Shown: positions 24,072 to 37,130, counted from the first letter of the stretch. The stretch is 64,000 nucleotides of DNA from Paramecium octaurelia (GCA_905182995.1 CAJJDP010000104.1:329490-393489); one strand, 5' to 3'. Program-made: numbers and translations. Notes: generated from the sequence alone by a model not told the origin.

Positions 24072-24815
24072 ATGGATAATCCTTTAACTTTTGTTTGTAT
24101 AAGCGATACTCATTCGCAATTTATTGATATCCCTTAGGGAGATGTATTTATTCATTGTGGAGATTTCTCAACACATGGAGAATATAAAGAAGTCAATGTT
24201 TTCATTGATTGGTTAAAGGCATTACCTTTTAAATATAAGGTTGTTATAGCAGGAAATCACGATATTTTTCTGGATATTGAAAAATATGAAAATTAGCTCA
24301 GGAACCGATTCCACAAAAGATATGCTCCCATGGATCATATAAAGCTAAAAGAGGAATTAAAGTAGAGTTGCATTTACTTGGAGAATTCTTCTGTCGTTAT
24401 AGAAGGATATAAGATTTGGGGAAGTCCATATTCTCCAACAATACCTTATAATCCATGGGCATTTTAAGTTGAACCCGAAGAGGGTGAAAAATTTTGGAAA
24501 ATAATGGAGGAAGGATCTGATATTGTTTTAACACATGGAGCCCCATTAGGTCATAGCTCGTATGTTACTAGTTATGAACCTACTGAGGGAGAATGGGGAG
24601 ATGAAGCATTAGCTAATCGAATAAAAGAAGTTAAGCCCCTTTATCATATTTTTGGACATGTGCATGAAGGCTATGGGATGACAGAGGAAAATGGTACTAA
24701 GTATATTAATTGTGCAATTCTTGATGAACGTTATAAATTAGCTGAAAAAGCTTATGTCTTTTAATTACCTAGAAGAGTAGTGCCAGAGAACGAAAGCATA
24801 AAACAATAACTTTGA
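24072..24815 (+). CDS. calcineurin-like metallophosphoesterase (MPPED-type)
   Basis: This is a single exon of 247 residues with all metal-ligand motifs in order: SDTHSQF (D-x-H), GDFSTHG, GNHD, THGAPLGH and FGHVHEGYG. The fold and length match the MPPED1/MPPED2 and bacterial YfcE-like group, which hydrolyse phosphodiesters using a two-metal centre. Substrate cannot be told from sequence. The start is the first ATG in the frame. The 280 nt before it are AT-rich with nothing notable. No signal peptide is present, so it is probably cytosolic. Confidence 0.92.
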
Positions 24816-24882
24816 GCAGGATTTATTTATAAATATATGAGTATTATATTCATAATTCAGTTAGTGAACATCAAGCGACCAC

Positions 24883-25148
24883 TCATTTGTGTGAATAATT
24901 TTGTGCTGTCTGCAAACCTAATTTTAAGTAGTATATTTCCACACGATGTGATTCTTTTTTAGTTCTTTCATTTTATTCATAGCAATTATATTTTTAGTCT
25001 TCATTAATTACTTGAGCTGTGTAATCTTTCCTGTTCGCATAACAAATTCCATACAAAGATTCGTATTCATATTTGGTTGTTTGTTTGTTTATTAATTATT
25101 TAAAACTCTAGTTAGCTACAAATTGACAAAGTTGATATAAAAATTCAT
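24883..25148 (-). CDS. small unknown protein
   Basis: This would be 81 residues if a 20-nt intron (about 25109-25128) is removed; the length then divides by three and the frame ends at TGA 24883-24885. The body is polar (YEYESLYGICYANRKDYTAQ then NEDQKYNCYEQNE) with three Cys and no signal peptide. No family was recognised. The exon frame is convincing; the start and intron are inferred only. Confidence 0.45.
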
Positions 25149-25256
25149 TAAATAGGTGTAATTGCTATATAATCTGAAGTATAAATGAGTTATCCAATAA
25201 ATTAAAATATTTATTATTTTCAAATATTAAGTAAAGAAAACTATTAATAATCGAAA

Positions 25257-25940
25257 TGTTCAAAAAACCACAACAATGTGTAATTAATCTTGAAAATCAA
25301 AAATAGTATCCTTTATAGATTAACTTATGGCATTATAGTTATTGAATGAATATTAAGAATTGAAAAGTTCCTTGAAAGAGTTTGAGGAATCTTCTTTGAC
25401 TAAATTTATTGATCAATTAAACAGCCAGAATAGTTAAATGAAGAATCATAATTTGGAAATACAATTGATTGATAATCAGTTTTGATCACCATAATATTGT
25501 AGAGCAATCTCTTTTAATACTACTTATCAAATTATGATATTCACATATGATGAAATAATTAGAGTATTCAACTTAGGATCAATACTAGAAGAATATTATT
25601 TATTTTCAACAGTGGGCTAAACAATAAGAATTTGGAAATTGAATTTCAAAAAAAATTGTTAGAATATTAGACCTAATTATATGAGCATTCAATAGATATA
25701 TATTGTTAGGAAAAAATGGAGATGATAGTGTTCTAAGAGAAATATGATAAAGCAATAAAATTGTCAAGAGATCAGGCGAAAGAGAGTTTGCTATTCCCTA
25801 TTTTTTACAAACACCAGAAAAATTTCATTGCATTTAGGCAAATATATTGGATATATTTATAAAAGAAAACTTTAGACCATAATTTTCAAATGATTAAAAC
25901 CTTGTTAATCGAATAAAATTTAAGGTACGATGACATATGA
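25257..25940 (+). CDS. coiled-coil protein, splice partly unresolved
   Basis: ATG at 25257 followed by a 29-nt intron gives MFKKPQQLSFIDQLMALQLL and then a Glu/Lys/Leu-rich helix. Another intron of about 24 nt near 25475 is needed. The last exon reads NKNLEIEFQKKLLEYQTQLY then EKYDKAIKLSRDQAKESLLF, ending RYDDI at TGA 25938-25940. The middle part has two possible frames. This is a plausible cytoskeletal coiled-coil protein; nothing more specific can be said. Confidence 0.5.
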
Positions 25941-26313
25941 TAGGTAATTCTTAGTGTTTTTGGATTGTAAAGAATTTAGAATAATGGAAGTTATTCAATA
26001 TATAGTCTTTATGCTTATTGAATAATTATGTTTACTTCATTTCATTTTTTCATGTTTTGATCCAATTCACCAATAACCTGTAAAATTTTATGAGATATTT
26101 TTATTTTAGAACATATACAACTATTTTTATAACAAACATTTGATACTGGTTAATACAATTGTACTAGTTTTTTGTATGTTCATCAAATGATAATGTCTAT
26201 TCGAAGCTATAATAAGCATATTGTATAGGAATATTATAAGTAGTATTTAAATAGTAAATGTTAATGATAAAATGTTTAAATAATGCTGAATTTAATAAAT
26301 GAATTTAATAAAA

Positions 26314-27357
26314 TCATTAAATGGCAGCTGAACTTTTTTTGTAGATTGGATAGGTGACATCCTAATGAACTCCGCATTATCCAGTTTTATCTGCAATTCT
26401 TGCAAATCTGATAAATCCAGCTTCTCCCCAAGAAAGTCCCCATGAATTCTTAAGTAAATAATAATCTGATGCATATCCAACATTGAGAATTGCATGATTA
26501 AGTGATTCAATTTTTCCATCGCATACTGATGAAAAGATACCCTTTCTGTAAAGTTAGAAATTGATTCCTTTTGCATTGACACCAACAGAGAGAGCATGTT
26601 AAGATGCAGCTTCAAGATAGGCTTTGGAATTGAGTGATTCAACTTCAACATATCCATTGAATTAAAATCTGGTTTTAGTCTTTTTAGCTTAGCACTCTTA
26701 GGCAACAGCAACATAAGGATATTCTGATTTAAGAGCAATTCCATTCTTTGTGGCATAATCAAAACTTTCGAACATAAAACCACCATTGCAACCATCACTC
26801 TCATAATCTCCTCTGACACAATCAACGAGTTCTTATTCAGATAATTCTACGTCTTTTGCTCCACTTTATCTCACAGCAGTTTCCAAAGCACCAACAGCGG
26901 AGAATGCCCAACATGATCCACAACTTCCTTGATTTTAGACTGGACCTACTACTCCATCATTTCTCAAATCAACACTTTCTGGGATTTATATTCCTTGTGC
27001 TCTGAAGACTTAATCAGGTTGTTATTTATCAGATGGTTTGAAGTTTAAGTATTTTGCTTCGAACTCTTCAGAAGAGATATCAGCGAAGACATTCATACCA
27101 AGTTCATAAGTTTCTAAGCCAGCCTCAAATCTTTTTTAGTGTTCTTGGACATAAGCATAATTTTGTTTGAAAATTCCAAATCTGTGTGTGTTTTCAAATG
27201 AAGAGTATCTTTTTCCATGTTCCTATTACCACACTTAGTACTCCTTCATTAATTTGTCCTCCAAGAAGGATGTTGATTCCATACTTTAAGAGTTGTTCAA
27301 TAGTGTTGTACCTGCCAACAATGTTAGGGCTAATATTGTTAATAATCCTTTTTACAT
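26314..27357 (-). CDS. papain-family cysteine protease, cathepsin L type
   Basis: This is a single exon of 347 residues. A signal peptide (MQKGLLTILALTLLAGTTLL) is followed by an I29-type inhibitory propeptide with the ERFNIN-like pattern (EHGKRYSSFENTHRFGIFKQ). The mature enzyme begins near IPESVDLRNDG. The catalytic residues are all present: Gln in GPVQNQGSCGSCWAFSAV with the active Cys, His in LNHAILNVGY and Asn in LLKNSWGLSWGE. GCNGGF and the paired Cys fit the family. It should be a secreted or lysosomal/phagosomal protease made as a zymogen. A long TAA/TAG-free frame lies over it on the same strand but is not the gene. Confidence 0.95.
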
Positions 27358-28857
27358 TAATAATGACTTAAATTGATTAAGATAAATGAGCTTATAAATC
27401 AAATAATGAGATCAATATAAAATTGCAATCACGTCACAATTATTATTAAATATTTAAATAATTTTAAATTATAGTATTGATTTCATTCTATGATGTAATT
27501 AATTCATAAACGATTACATAAACACTAAATTAATAACAATAACTATTAATTTAATGTTTTGGCAATTCCATATGTAAACAAACTTAAAGAAACCCAATTA
27601 GAAACTAACCACCTGCTTTAAACAATGATTTGCTGATAAATACATAGGAGTTATCAGTCATTTTCTTATTTCTATGGAGTATTCCTATAAAAGAAACATT
27701 TCTTAGATTGTGTTGATTCTTCATTTTTTAATTCCAACTACAGAAATTGATATTGGAACTTATAGTTTCAATAAGAATAGAAGAACTTCGATACAATATT
27801 CTAGAAGTCATATATCTTTATTTTTATATTCTATAATTATAATTCATGTCATCTGAACAAGGCAAAAAATGGAAGAATTACGCTGTCTAATATATATTTT
27901 CTATTTTACGATTAATTTTCATTTATATTCAAATATTCATATATTGTTTATAGTTATTTTTACAGATGCCAGATCTAGATTAATTCTTGAAGTATCATCC
28001 TTTAATAGATAGTAAAGTAATGAATTCCTAATCCCAAAATTGAATAACAAAAATGGACATCATTTTTTGACATCATTAAATGGGCATCATTATTTATGAG
28101 AGAATAGATTTTCAATATATAACTTCAAATCTAAATTGATTATTATTTATTGGCATCTAATTAACAAACAGAGAGCGAAAAATTTCAAGCATCTTCTATT
28201 CTCCCACATTATTTTTATCAATCATTACTCTAATAATCTACTTATTTATTGTAAATTTAGATATTGCTAGTTAAATTTGCGCCATATTCTTTGCAGATTT
28301 CCAATTTGGATTCATTTAAGAATAAAAAGAATTAAATTAAATTATATATTCATTTCCCTTAATTTATAGCTCACCTTCATATTAAATTGATATAAATTCT
28401 AGAATGCTATTATTAAAATTATGAATTAATAGAATAATAAATGAAGTTATTATAGTCAAGAATTTGAAGCGACATTCGATCATTTCCATCTAATCAAAAT
28501 ACATTCTTGTTAAGATTAATTAAATAAATATTAAATTAGAGGCCTTAAACGAATAAATGCATACAGAACATTTTGTTAACTAACAGATTTATTATATACT
28601 TCTAATTATTGTAAATCAATAGAATGAAATGAAATTAAAATAGACTATTCATTTAAGAATGGGAATAAAATATGATAATAGACTAAGCTTCATTTATAAA
28701 ACATCTATTATTATCATAAATATCTTTAAGATAGGTCAATTTTGTATTCTTAACTACAGAAATGCAAAGTCTGATTTATTAAACTAAAATTTTGGATAAT
28801 GCTTTGATAGAAATAAGAAAATAAAATCCTCATATAATTATTTTTAATGTGTGATAT
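27358..28857. other. AT-rich stretch with one small open frame
   Basis: Most of this 1.5 kb is AT-rich and shows no supported gene. One frame on the plus strand, 27846-28043, reads 65 residues from MSSEQGKKWKNYAV through a hydrophobic stretch (LRLIFIYIQIFIYCLQLFL) to DQFLKYHPLIDSK and TGA. It could be a small membrane protein, or a spliced gene whose hydrophobic part is intronic. 28044-28857 shows nothing. Confidence 0.35.
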
Positions 28858-29548
28858 TCATTAAGGGGTTATTGTTGCTATCAGGGATTTCATAAATATA
28901 GGTTTTTCTCTAAGTTCTTCAATGTTTTTGACTAATTCATACTCTTTGAATATTTTTGTGAACACCTTGAAAGTAGCCACATGTCCTGCTCCTGTTAGCA
29001 TTTTCTAAAATCCTTATTTTCTACTCTCGAGAACTGATAAATAAGAACATATCAAAGCCAAGTTTTATTTGCAGTAATCTGAATATGTTGCCAAGTGACT
29101 CAGATAAGATATTTCATTTTTGGGGAGACTTTTTGTATCAGAGTATTTATCAAGCAAAGTTTTGATCATACGTCCAATTTCTTTCATTGCTTAGGTTGGC
29201 TCTCTCCCAGAATCTACATTCATATCTGACTTGCGCTATAAATCAAAACTTAAGCATGCTGAGACTAACTTATCTCCATGAAATGCTCCAAAAGAGAGGC
29301 CTTCCTAAACCATCAAAACACTAATTTAAAGATATGAATAATTGTTACTATTCTTAAAGAATGGCTTCACTACTCATATCTGAATCTATTGATTCTAAAA
29401 TCACAAATGCATCATTATGATGTACAAATGCATCAGTCATTAATGCCATTAGAGGTGCAGCATCTTACTTCTCTAGTTTTCTAAAGGTGTAAACTTTCTC
29501 TGCCTCCTTAATGATGTCAGATAAATCATTGATATTAGATACTTACAT
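28858..29548 (-). CDS. GNAT-like acetyltransferase family protein
   Basis: This gives 220 residues after removing a 28-nt intron (29321-29348); the length divides by three. The N-terminal part (APLMALMTDAFVHHNDAFVI) resembles the first helix of GNAT folds in which a bound helix follows a short strand. Strands beta3-beta4 (EGLSFGAFHGDKLVSACLSF) and a later helix-strand segment (NLALICSYLSVLESRKQGF then GAGHVATFKVF) fit the acetyl-CoA-binding core, though the classic Q/RxxGxG/A loop is degenerate. The assignment is by pattern and moderate. The substrate is unknown. Confidence 0.55.
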
Positions 29549-30750
29549 ACGTATGATTTCTAAAATAAAATAAAATAATTCAAAAAGATTTACTCAAAAC
29601 CTTATAAATAGCAATTAATAATAACAAATGCTAAGATTAATTTTCAAAATCATTTCATAGATTAAGAATCGATTCTCCCCGTATTAAAAAATAATAACGA
29701 ACAAAAAATAATCCTCTTATTACTATGTGACTATTACGCTTACTGAAAAGAAATAAAACTGACATCTTATTATGGTTTTTATTAATTTCTCAAAATATGC
29801 AATCAATAAGTATTTCAAGGGCTTCTTTAGTAGCAGTAGTAATAATTTAATAATATAATAAATTTATCTTTCAACTAAATTTACTCCAAACCTTTGCATA
29901 TGGATCCTATTTATTACCTTATACTAGTACGACTTGGAATTGGAGTGGATTGCTGATATAATCAACTATAATGAAAGAAGGTCCGATTTTTTTCTTTATG
30001 ATTGTTTTCAATTGTAATTAATGTATGTAAATCAAATCCAGGCTAATGGAATATGATAATGAAGTGCCAAGACATCTCTAAATAGTCAAAATGTTTAATA
30101 ATAGGACAGAAGTAATAAAGGATGCAAGAGGCTGTTTTATAAAAGCGAGAGTATTTTTAATTTATTTACTTAAAATTTACTCTTATTAATACTAATATTA
30201 ATATTAACTCATTTAATTCCTTTATTATTATACAGACTCTGAAAGTTATTTAACCTGATCAATAAATGTTCTGCAAAAGAAAAATCTTGTAATTGTCAAA
30301 ACCTTTCAAAATAAGTAATACTCCAAAAATTAGTAACAGCTACTCAGTTGTCAACCAGGAAAAGCGTACTTTTAATTATGTGCCAATCAGCAAATCAGGA
30401 ACTATAGCAATTTTAAGTCGGCATTATCCTTTCCTTCAATTTTGAGGAGAAAAGTAAAAGCTATTATGGTTATTATAGGAATATTTTTGTAAATTAGACA
30501 GTGGAATTTAAATTATTACATAAGAATTCATGTTATTTGCAAATATCTCATAACTTAAACATTATTAAATTTATTAATTATAGATTCTATAATAATTTAA
30601 TTGCTTTATGATAGAAAAAATCAAATTAAATTTATAAATTCTTTTGATGCATATATTCTAACAAATCAAATCCTCATGAGTAATAGCACTATATTCCTCC
30701 GCCATTTTCCCCGTAGATAAATTTTGGTTATTTTTAATCTAAATAATAGC
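29549..30750. other. AT-rich interval with unresolved exon-like segments on the plus strand
   Basis: Between about 29925 and 30165 on the plus strand two coding-like pieces, DLELEWIADIINYNERRSDF and MEYDNEVPRHLQIVKMFNNR then DARGCFIKAR, can be joined by a 19-nt intron. No convincing start or end was found. This could be a small gene or remains of one. The rest shows nothing. Confidence 0.3.
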
Positions 30751-31779
30751 TCACACACGAAATGCTTTATTATTATCTTTCTCTATTATAAGATTCATCA
30801 TTTTTCTAACAACATAGGTGGATTTTCTAAAATAATATTAATGAATTACATTATTTTCTTGCAATAAATGGAATTCATATTTCTTCTTTTCATCATCAAT
30901 GTAATAGGCGCATGAAATAATATTACCTATTGTAGAACACAATTTAATTATTTCTTTATCATAATTTATTCTATACAATTGATTTTTCTAAATGGCTAAA
31001 CAAAACTTCACCTCAAAAAATATCAATGGAAAATCATCTCTACAGCCTGTTTAAATTTGAAAATTCTTTTATTCTACCCAATTCTATAGGTCATAAATAA
31101 TAACTTTTCCAGTATGATACCCAACATATAAGCTATTATTGATCACTTTCATTGATATGATGCTTAATTAACTTGGTGATAATTATTTTTCTTTTTATTA
31201 AATAATTCTATTCTCAATCACTTAGCATTATATAAATTGATTGATATCTTTTAAATAACATACAAAATTTGTGGAGATATCAAAACCTTTTGAATTCTTG
31301 TAAATAGCTAAGTGATTCTGATAGATTATCTTCTTATATGTGTACAATGTATCTAAGGATCTATTCAACAGAATTAAGCCTTAATCAGTTTGAACTAAAA
31401 TTAATATTGGATATTCCTTCATCATTACAAAATCAAAAATTGCAAATTATAAATTCTTCTCTATCTTTTTCTCTTTAGAATTAGACCTGTATTCAGTTAC
31501 AAGAAATAACTTATTTTCACTTTAGTAGATCAAATATTTGTTATCAATAACTTCAATTTTGTTAATTGGAGAATTTCCAAAAAGTCTTCCAAATGATTTT
31601 CTCCATTTGGGTTTGGATTTCACAATACTTGATTAATTATCCATATTCTCAGTGATAGGGTTAATAAGAGAGACTATTTTCTTTTAGGATTCTAAAGCTA
31701 GATCAGAATTTAAATGCTATTATTTTACTGAAGACCCATATCTACAATCCAGATTTTATAATGGGTATCCGAAGTTCAT
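30751..31779 (-). CDS. propeller-like half of a finger/coiled-coil/WD-type protein
   Basis: A single open frame of 342 residues runs from ATG 31779 (MNFGYPLQNLDCRYGSS) to TGA 30751-30753. The body has repeated short strands, for example INKIEVIDNKYLIYQSENKL, SLYVGYHTGKVIIYDLQNW and INYDKEIIKLCSTIGNIISC, typical of a degenerate WD40 propeller without clear WD dipeptides. Its ATG overlaps the TGA of the upstream frame (31776-31778), which encodes a finger and coiled coil. In the paralogues at 33827 and 46077 those parts are fused in one protein. I therefore infer that this and the next entry are one gene broken by a frameshift or an intron I could not find. Function is unknown, presumably protein-protein binding. 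Confidence 0.7.
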
Positions 31780-32671
31780 TTGATTGACTTACTATTTTAT
31801 TAGCGCTTATCAGGGTCTTGAGAATTTTAGACTTAAGGAATAATTGGTGATTCAGATGAGGAGCGAGGCTACTAAATTTATTATTGATTATTTTAATCCG
31901 ACATAATTTAGTTATTATAAGGATAGTCTACTTTAGCAATAGATTTTTATTAATTTCTTTCTACTTCTAATAATTATTGCTATTGTATTACGTCCCTTTT
32001 CTTCTCAGCATCTTTAAGTTATTTAAATTCAGATTTTGTATGTGCATTATCAATTTCATTTTAGCTTAGAACTCGACTGGAATTACTGGATCTTATAATG
32101 ATCTATTTTATGATTGATTGTTAAGGCTTCTATTCAATTCTTTTCTTGTTTAAAATATCTTTCATTTGATGAATTGATTTGTCAATCTCTGCGATATATT
32201 TTATGAAGAGATTTTCAGATCTGTCCTCATGATCATTCTGGAAAAAAAAGTCTGAACTGAAAGCGCTGTTCTGTTTGACCTATTGCAAGTACTTTGGATT
32301 TTTATAATACTTAAATTTTTTAATTTTTTATTAAAGATTGAAGTATAAATCTTTTCGAAAATAGACATCCCTAAAATTTAATAAATAAATTACCTTCTGA
32401 ATTCTTAATAAAACTGTTATAAATTGTCTATCGTTTCTTTTAGGTGAAGAATAGAGACATCTTCCTTATTAATCTTCTTTTTAGCAATCCCAGCAGTTAC
32501 TTATATGAATTTCTCAAATGGTATTATTTAATTTTTTTCCTAGCATTCTTAATGTTTATCAGAAGAAACACATTGTTGACAAAGCATTGAATCATTACCA
32601 GGACAACCTGGATCAACACAAACAAACTAGTTTTCTCTATTGTGAATCTCAGAAATATTTTAATTATGCAT
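31776..32671 (-). CDS. finger and coiled-coil half of the same WD-type protein
   Basis: ATG 32671 opens MHNQNISEIHNRENQFVC. A Cys/His finger follows (VCVDPGCPGNDSMLCQQCVS, then SSDKHQEC) with a B-box/TRIM-like spacing of Cys and His. A coiled coil (IDKSIHQMKDILNKKRIEQK) and a Ser/Pro-rich linker (PRSSSESPIIPQVQNSQDPD) come next. One 23-nt intron (32371-32393) makes the length divide by three. The frame ends at TGA overlapping the next ATG by one base pair step (ATGA). Compare the fused paralogues at 33827-35461 and 46077-47675. Confidence 0.7.
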
Positions 32672-33826
32672 TTTTATTAATCTAGGTGTCTCTAAAGATT
32701 GAATTTTTAAATCAAATTTATGACGAATTTTCGTTTATGGAAATACAAGATTTATAATCCAAAATATAGCCAATTTTAGAGATCATTAATAAGCTAAATC
32801 AGCAAGGTAATACCAATTCTTGTTCCTCAGTTGCTACCTGTCCTAATAGTAAGGATTGACAAAAGTACAACTTTATCAATTAGATTCTAAAATCTACCAT
32901 TATTATATATTGGTTAATTAATTAGCAAGGATATCTCCTCATTCTTTCTAAATGCATATTGGAGCTAAGATGAGGAAATAATAGAATTTAAATATATTGC
33001 TTTGAAAAGAATTGAAAAAAAGATATGAAGAAATTAGATTGAGTAAGTTTGAGAAACCTTTTATCCGTCTTAAGTATGAATAATTTATTTAACTTTTTTT
33101 TGTTCAAAGTTCTCAATCTACTCTCTCTATAATACAAACCTACTTATTGGGTTTCAAAATTTTGGATAAATACTGTTTGATTATTATCCCAATATTTATT
33201 TTTCAGATGGTTAATAAATATTGTAATTTTAAAGGCAGTTAATACCTAAATGATAAATTTTATTGTATTTTTCAGCCAATTTTGGATTTGAAAAATAATA
33301 TCAAAATCATATTTAATTTTTTACAAAGAAAAATATATCAAATTATTAGGTAAAACATCTTTGATTCCAATATTTCAATCTTTAAGTATTTCTGAAATCA
33401 CACCTTATATGTGACGTTCTTACTACTCAGAATGAATACTACCTCATGTCCTTTCCTTAAACTTCAATCTTAATTTCATATGCTTATATTTTGAAAACTG
33501 TTCAAACAATATTTGGATATTGTGTTGATTTAGATTCGAAATAATTGCAAAATGATCTTCTTGATTCTCTCTTTTTGATTAATCTTATAATCAGCTTTAA
33601 TTAAGTTAATAGAAATATTTAATTAGATGAAAATGGTACATTAATAAATATCAGAATTTTTTATATCTAACCGAGATCAAACTGTATTCTAATATGATTA
33701 GAATTGAGAATATTTAAGTTTTACTAATTTCTGGATTCTGTCTCAAATACTCAAAATTAATTAACATCATTAAATTGGATATATTTAACTAAAATTATTG
33801 AATTTCTCAAAATATATTTTTTCTAA
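32672..33826. other. AT-rich interval, no gene seen
   Basis: This is a divergent region between two related finger/WD-type genes. I found no frame with coding composition longer than about 40 residues that could be joined into a gene. Both promoters presumably lie here. Confidence 0.5.
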
Positions 33827-35461
33827 ATGATTGAATAATAGTTAGAATGTGCTTATAAGCACAAGTAGCCTATTGTTAGTGTTGTTTTGGATGCCAAACT
33901 ATAATAAAATGAAAGACTCTTATGTATTGAATGCATGGAATAATACTCCTCATAAACAAGAACTATGGGATTTAAAATAGCAATGCAAACCATTTTAGAC
34001 AATTAGAGGCAAAAAAGAGAATAATATGAAATTGTGATAAATTAGAATTTGAAACTATTAAATACTTTTCAACAAATTGCAATCGACTTGAAAAGTAAGG
34101 TAAATAAAGAAATAGACTCCATCCTCAATGTAATCAAATTTTGGATGGAAGACTTGAATAAAATAAACTCGGATATGGTTACATTCAGCTTCCATAAGGA
34201 ATTAGAGAAAATAATAACTTAGAAGTAGGAAGATGGAAAAGGTATTGGTACGTAGGAGATCATCAACTCTATTTATAAGATTAATAATGAATGGAGTGTA
34301 AAAATTAATAGAAAATTAGGATAATTTAGTCATTTTGAAGAGCAGAAGAAATGTGAAACAATTCTAAATGATCTAATCCAATAAAAAGATGAAAATCTTG
34401 AATCTGAAATAGTATTTTATGATGAAAAATCAATCTCCAGTATTTTTAAAAGCAATCGGAGAACGTAAAGTATCTAGAATTAAAAATAATCTATAAAATT
34501 AATATTGAAAGATGATCAAATTAAATAATACGATACATGTTATTCAATGGCCTTTAATGTGAAAGGTTCAATTATGGTTTCAAGTTGTTTGCTAACTATT
34601 AAAGTATGGCACTTTAATCAAGGGTCTTTGAAATTTATACAGAATTTATAAAGCCATCGCGATATTGTAACTTGTTTAGCATTTAGCAAAAAAAATATGT
34701 TTTTTATCTCAGGGTCTTGCGATAAAACTATAAGATTGTGGAAATGCTCAAATCAACATGAATGGAAAAGCTCTAATCCTTATCAAATAGAAACGGATTT
34801 CGTATAATGTATGATTATGAACAAAAATGAAACCCTATTGTTTTCAGCAGGAAATAAAGGATCAATAACTATTTGGAGAATCAATTTAGATTACAATTCT
34901 CTTGCACCATTTCAAAATTTGCATTTTAATTCATCGAACATCTATTCCATAAGTTTGAATGAATAAGAAAACATTTTGATCTCAAGTGGATAAAATTAAT
35001 CTATTTTAATTTGGGAAAAAGTTAGTGAAGATAAATTTAAATTCAAGCATGCTGTTAAATAGACATTAAATGCAGATGGGTATCATCTTAAATTTTTAAC
35101 TGATGATAAATTTATTTGGGTAGCATAAACTTTTGATAATAATTTTATTTGTATATATGAAAAGAGGAATGGAATTTTCTCGGAGAGTATTGAAAAAAGA
35201 ATAACGTTAAAAAAGACTTCGAATGTGGATGGTTTAGGATTAGCACCTATCATATATAATAAGGAAAAAAATGTGGTCTTTGTTCGATCTCAAAACCATC
35301 TTTATATCCTAAAAGAATTAAATGGATGCATTAGCATTGAGGATTAATATGATTTTATGACAGAACATAATTATTTTGCAACAACAGACGATTGTTAATA
35401 TCTAGTGGCTTGGGACTTGAAAAAAAAAGCCTATTCATCATTTGAAATATTATATTATTGA
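33827..35461 (+). CDS. finger, coiled-coil and WD40-repeat protein
   Basis: This is a single exon of 544 residues. The N-terminus has a compact Cys/His finger (LECAYKHKQP, then RLLCIECMEQY). Residues about 50-215 are a coiled coil (for example KVNKEIDSILNVIKFWMEDL). The C-terminal half is a WD40 propeller with classic units: HRDIVTCLAFSKKNMFFISG followed by SCDKTIRLWKCS, and FSAGNKGSITIWRI. It is an adaptor-type architecture with no enzyme motif; the finger could be a B-box relative but lacks a full RING. Paralogues in this window are at 30751-32671, 46077-47675 and 53370-54422. TGA is at 35459-35461. Confidence 0.88.
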
Positions 35462-35923
35462 TAAATTATAATTAAAAATGTTGAAGTCAATTATTTTCTC
35501 GGAGTTATTATTGATATTTATTTTGATAAAGAAGAAAGAAGAGGTTGCAATATCTCCTTATAAGCCTTACACCAAATCTAATGATTATCTTCACATCACA
35601 TTTCTTATTTTCAACTTCAAAACAATGCATTTGAATACTGTAAAATAACTTATACGGTTTTAATAAGACAACACATTAGTAGTGAAAAAAATTAAATTTA
35701 TAATAAAAAAACAGAGTAAGAGTGATTTGAAAAATTTTAATGTTTAAATAATCAACCAATTCTGATTATTTTACTTTAATTGATAAAATTTTAATTTTTT
35801 TGGCTAGTGAATTATAATAACTAATTCATGATTAAGATTATAATTAAAATTATGGTTATTTATGAGAATGATTATTCCCAATAATTCAACTTACATTATT
35901 ATAATCAAAATATTTATTTAATT
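35462..35923. other. AT-rich convergent interval, no gene seen
   Basis: This lies between the stop of the plus-strand WD40 gene and the stop of the minus-strand membrane-protein gene. The sequence is AT-rich with no supported frame. Confidence 0.6.
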
Positions 35924-37130
35924 TCAATTATCTGATTCTGGAACTGAATAGAATCTCTCTTCTCTGCATTCAACTGTTTTGAATTCAAAGTTTTGTTTTA
36001 AATCAGATTCATCAAGTCCTTCATTTAAAAGTTTTTCAAAATAAGATTCTCTAGTTAACCTACTTTTTAGATATCGAAAATAAAGAATGATAACCAGGTA
36101 GGTTAAGAATCCTGAAAATCCAACAAAAAATGCTGAACCTAATGCACTACCATCTTAAGTAATACTAATATTGATTACATTCTCCATCTATTCCAAAAAT
36201 GAAAATGAACAGGATAGTATAATATGAAAATAATAGCAGTATTATCAAAATTTGATATTTCTTGGCCTTATAAATAAGGTTTGATGATAAAATCTCATTT
36301 TTCAATTCATTATTTATTTTCATCATTCTGTATACATCGAAGATCATAATAAGAACGATCAAAATAAGAATAAAACTTAGAATATATCGAAACAAGTTAA
36401 AATCTTGAGAGTTGGAACAATAAAAGTCTTGATATTTTTCAGATGGTGAAATACCTGTGCAGAGATTTCTTAATTAAAATATTCATACTTATTTTTAAAG
36501 CAATTACCCCCTTGACAACTATAATAAAAAGAGACCCACAATCTAGTGGGCTCTTTTCTAAATGGAGTATAAAGTTGATAATATGATAGCATAAAAATTT
36601 AACCTATATTAAAAAAAGTACCTACTTATTATTACAAGAGTCTCTACTATCATAAATAGTTGAAATGTATGTTTTATTAATCTGATGTTTTAGGATCGAT
36701 TTATCTAAATTAGTTTCTCTTAATTTTCTGATTATCTGAACTATTTGTCCATCAAAGAAGTTGCTCTAATTTTGTTATAATATTAATTTCTATTATTTTA
36801 ATATCGATATTATTGGATCATCCAATATAAATAGTAAACTACTAATATTAGAAAATTAAATGCCCTATGTTTTTTAATTGCATAAAGGTAAGAATTCCAA
36901 ATTAATTTAATTATTAGTAGTTCTAAACATTGAACTATTCGAATTGTAATAAAAAAATGTCCTTAAGTAGAAAGTATTTATTTCATTCTTTGTTAATTTT
37001 ATATCTTCATTATATTCCTATTTAAATAGCAAGAAATTGATTAAATTTGAAGAATCCTATTTGATTTTATATTATAAAATGTTCAAATTACTGATTGTAA
37101 TTGCTTCAAAGAAAAACAGAATTTAATGTT
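35924..37130 (-). CDS. membrane protein with large N-terminal extracellular-type region (5' end not resolved)
   Basis: From the 3' end: TGA 35924-35926, exon ending SLRESYF-type tail (LTRESYFEKLLNEGLDESDL), then introns at 36154-36178 (25 nt), 36469-36488 (20 nt) and about 36604-36635 (32 nt). The spliced C-terminal part contains four hydrophobic spans (for example LSFILILIVLIMIFDVYRM, ILIILLLFSYYTILFIFIF, FFVGFSGFLTYLVIILYF). A pair of Cys (NCFKNKNLCTG) precedes them. Upstream the frame is open to about 37130 and reads as a soluble domain (FRTTNNQINLEFLPLCNQKT). No signal peptide was reached, so the true start is further 5'. The layout resembles the C-terminal part of the larger receptor-like gene at 38406-45482. 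Family unknown. Confidence 0.65.

Noticed and set aside
26292..26825. 177-codon frame on the minus strand free of TAA/TAG
   Set aside because: It overlaps the cathepsin L gene in another frame. The protease frame holds all catalytic residues and a signal peptide, so this is a shadow.
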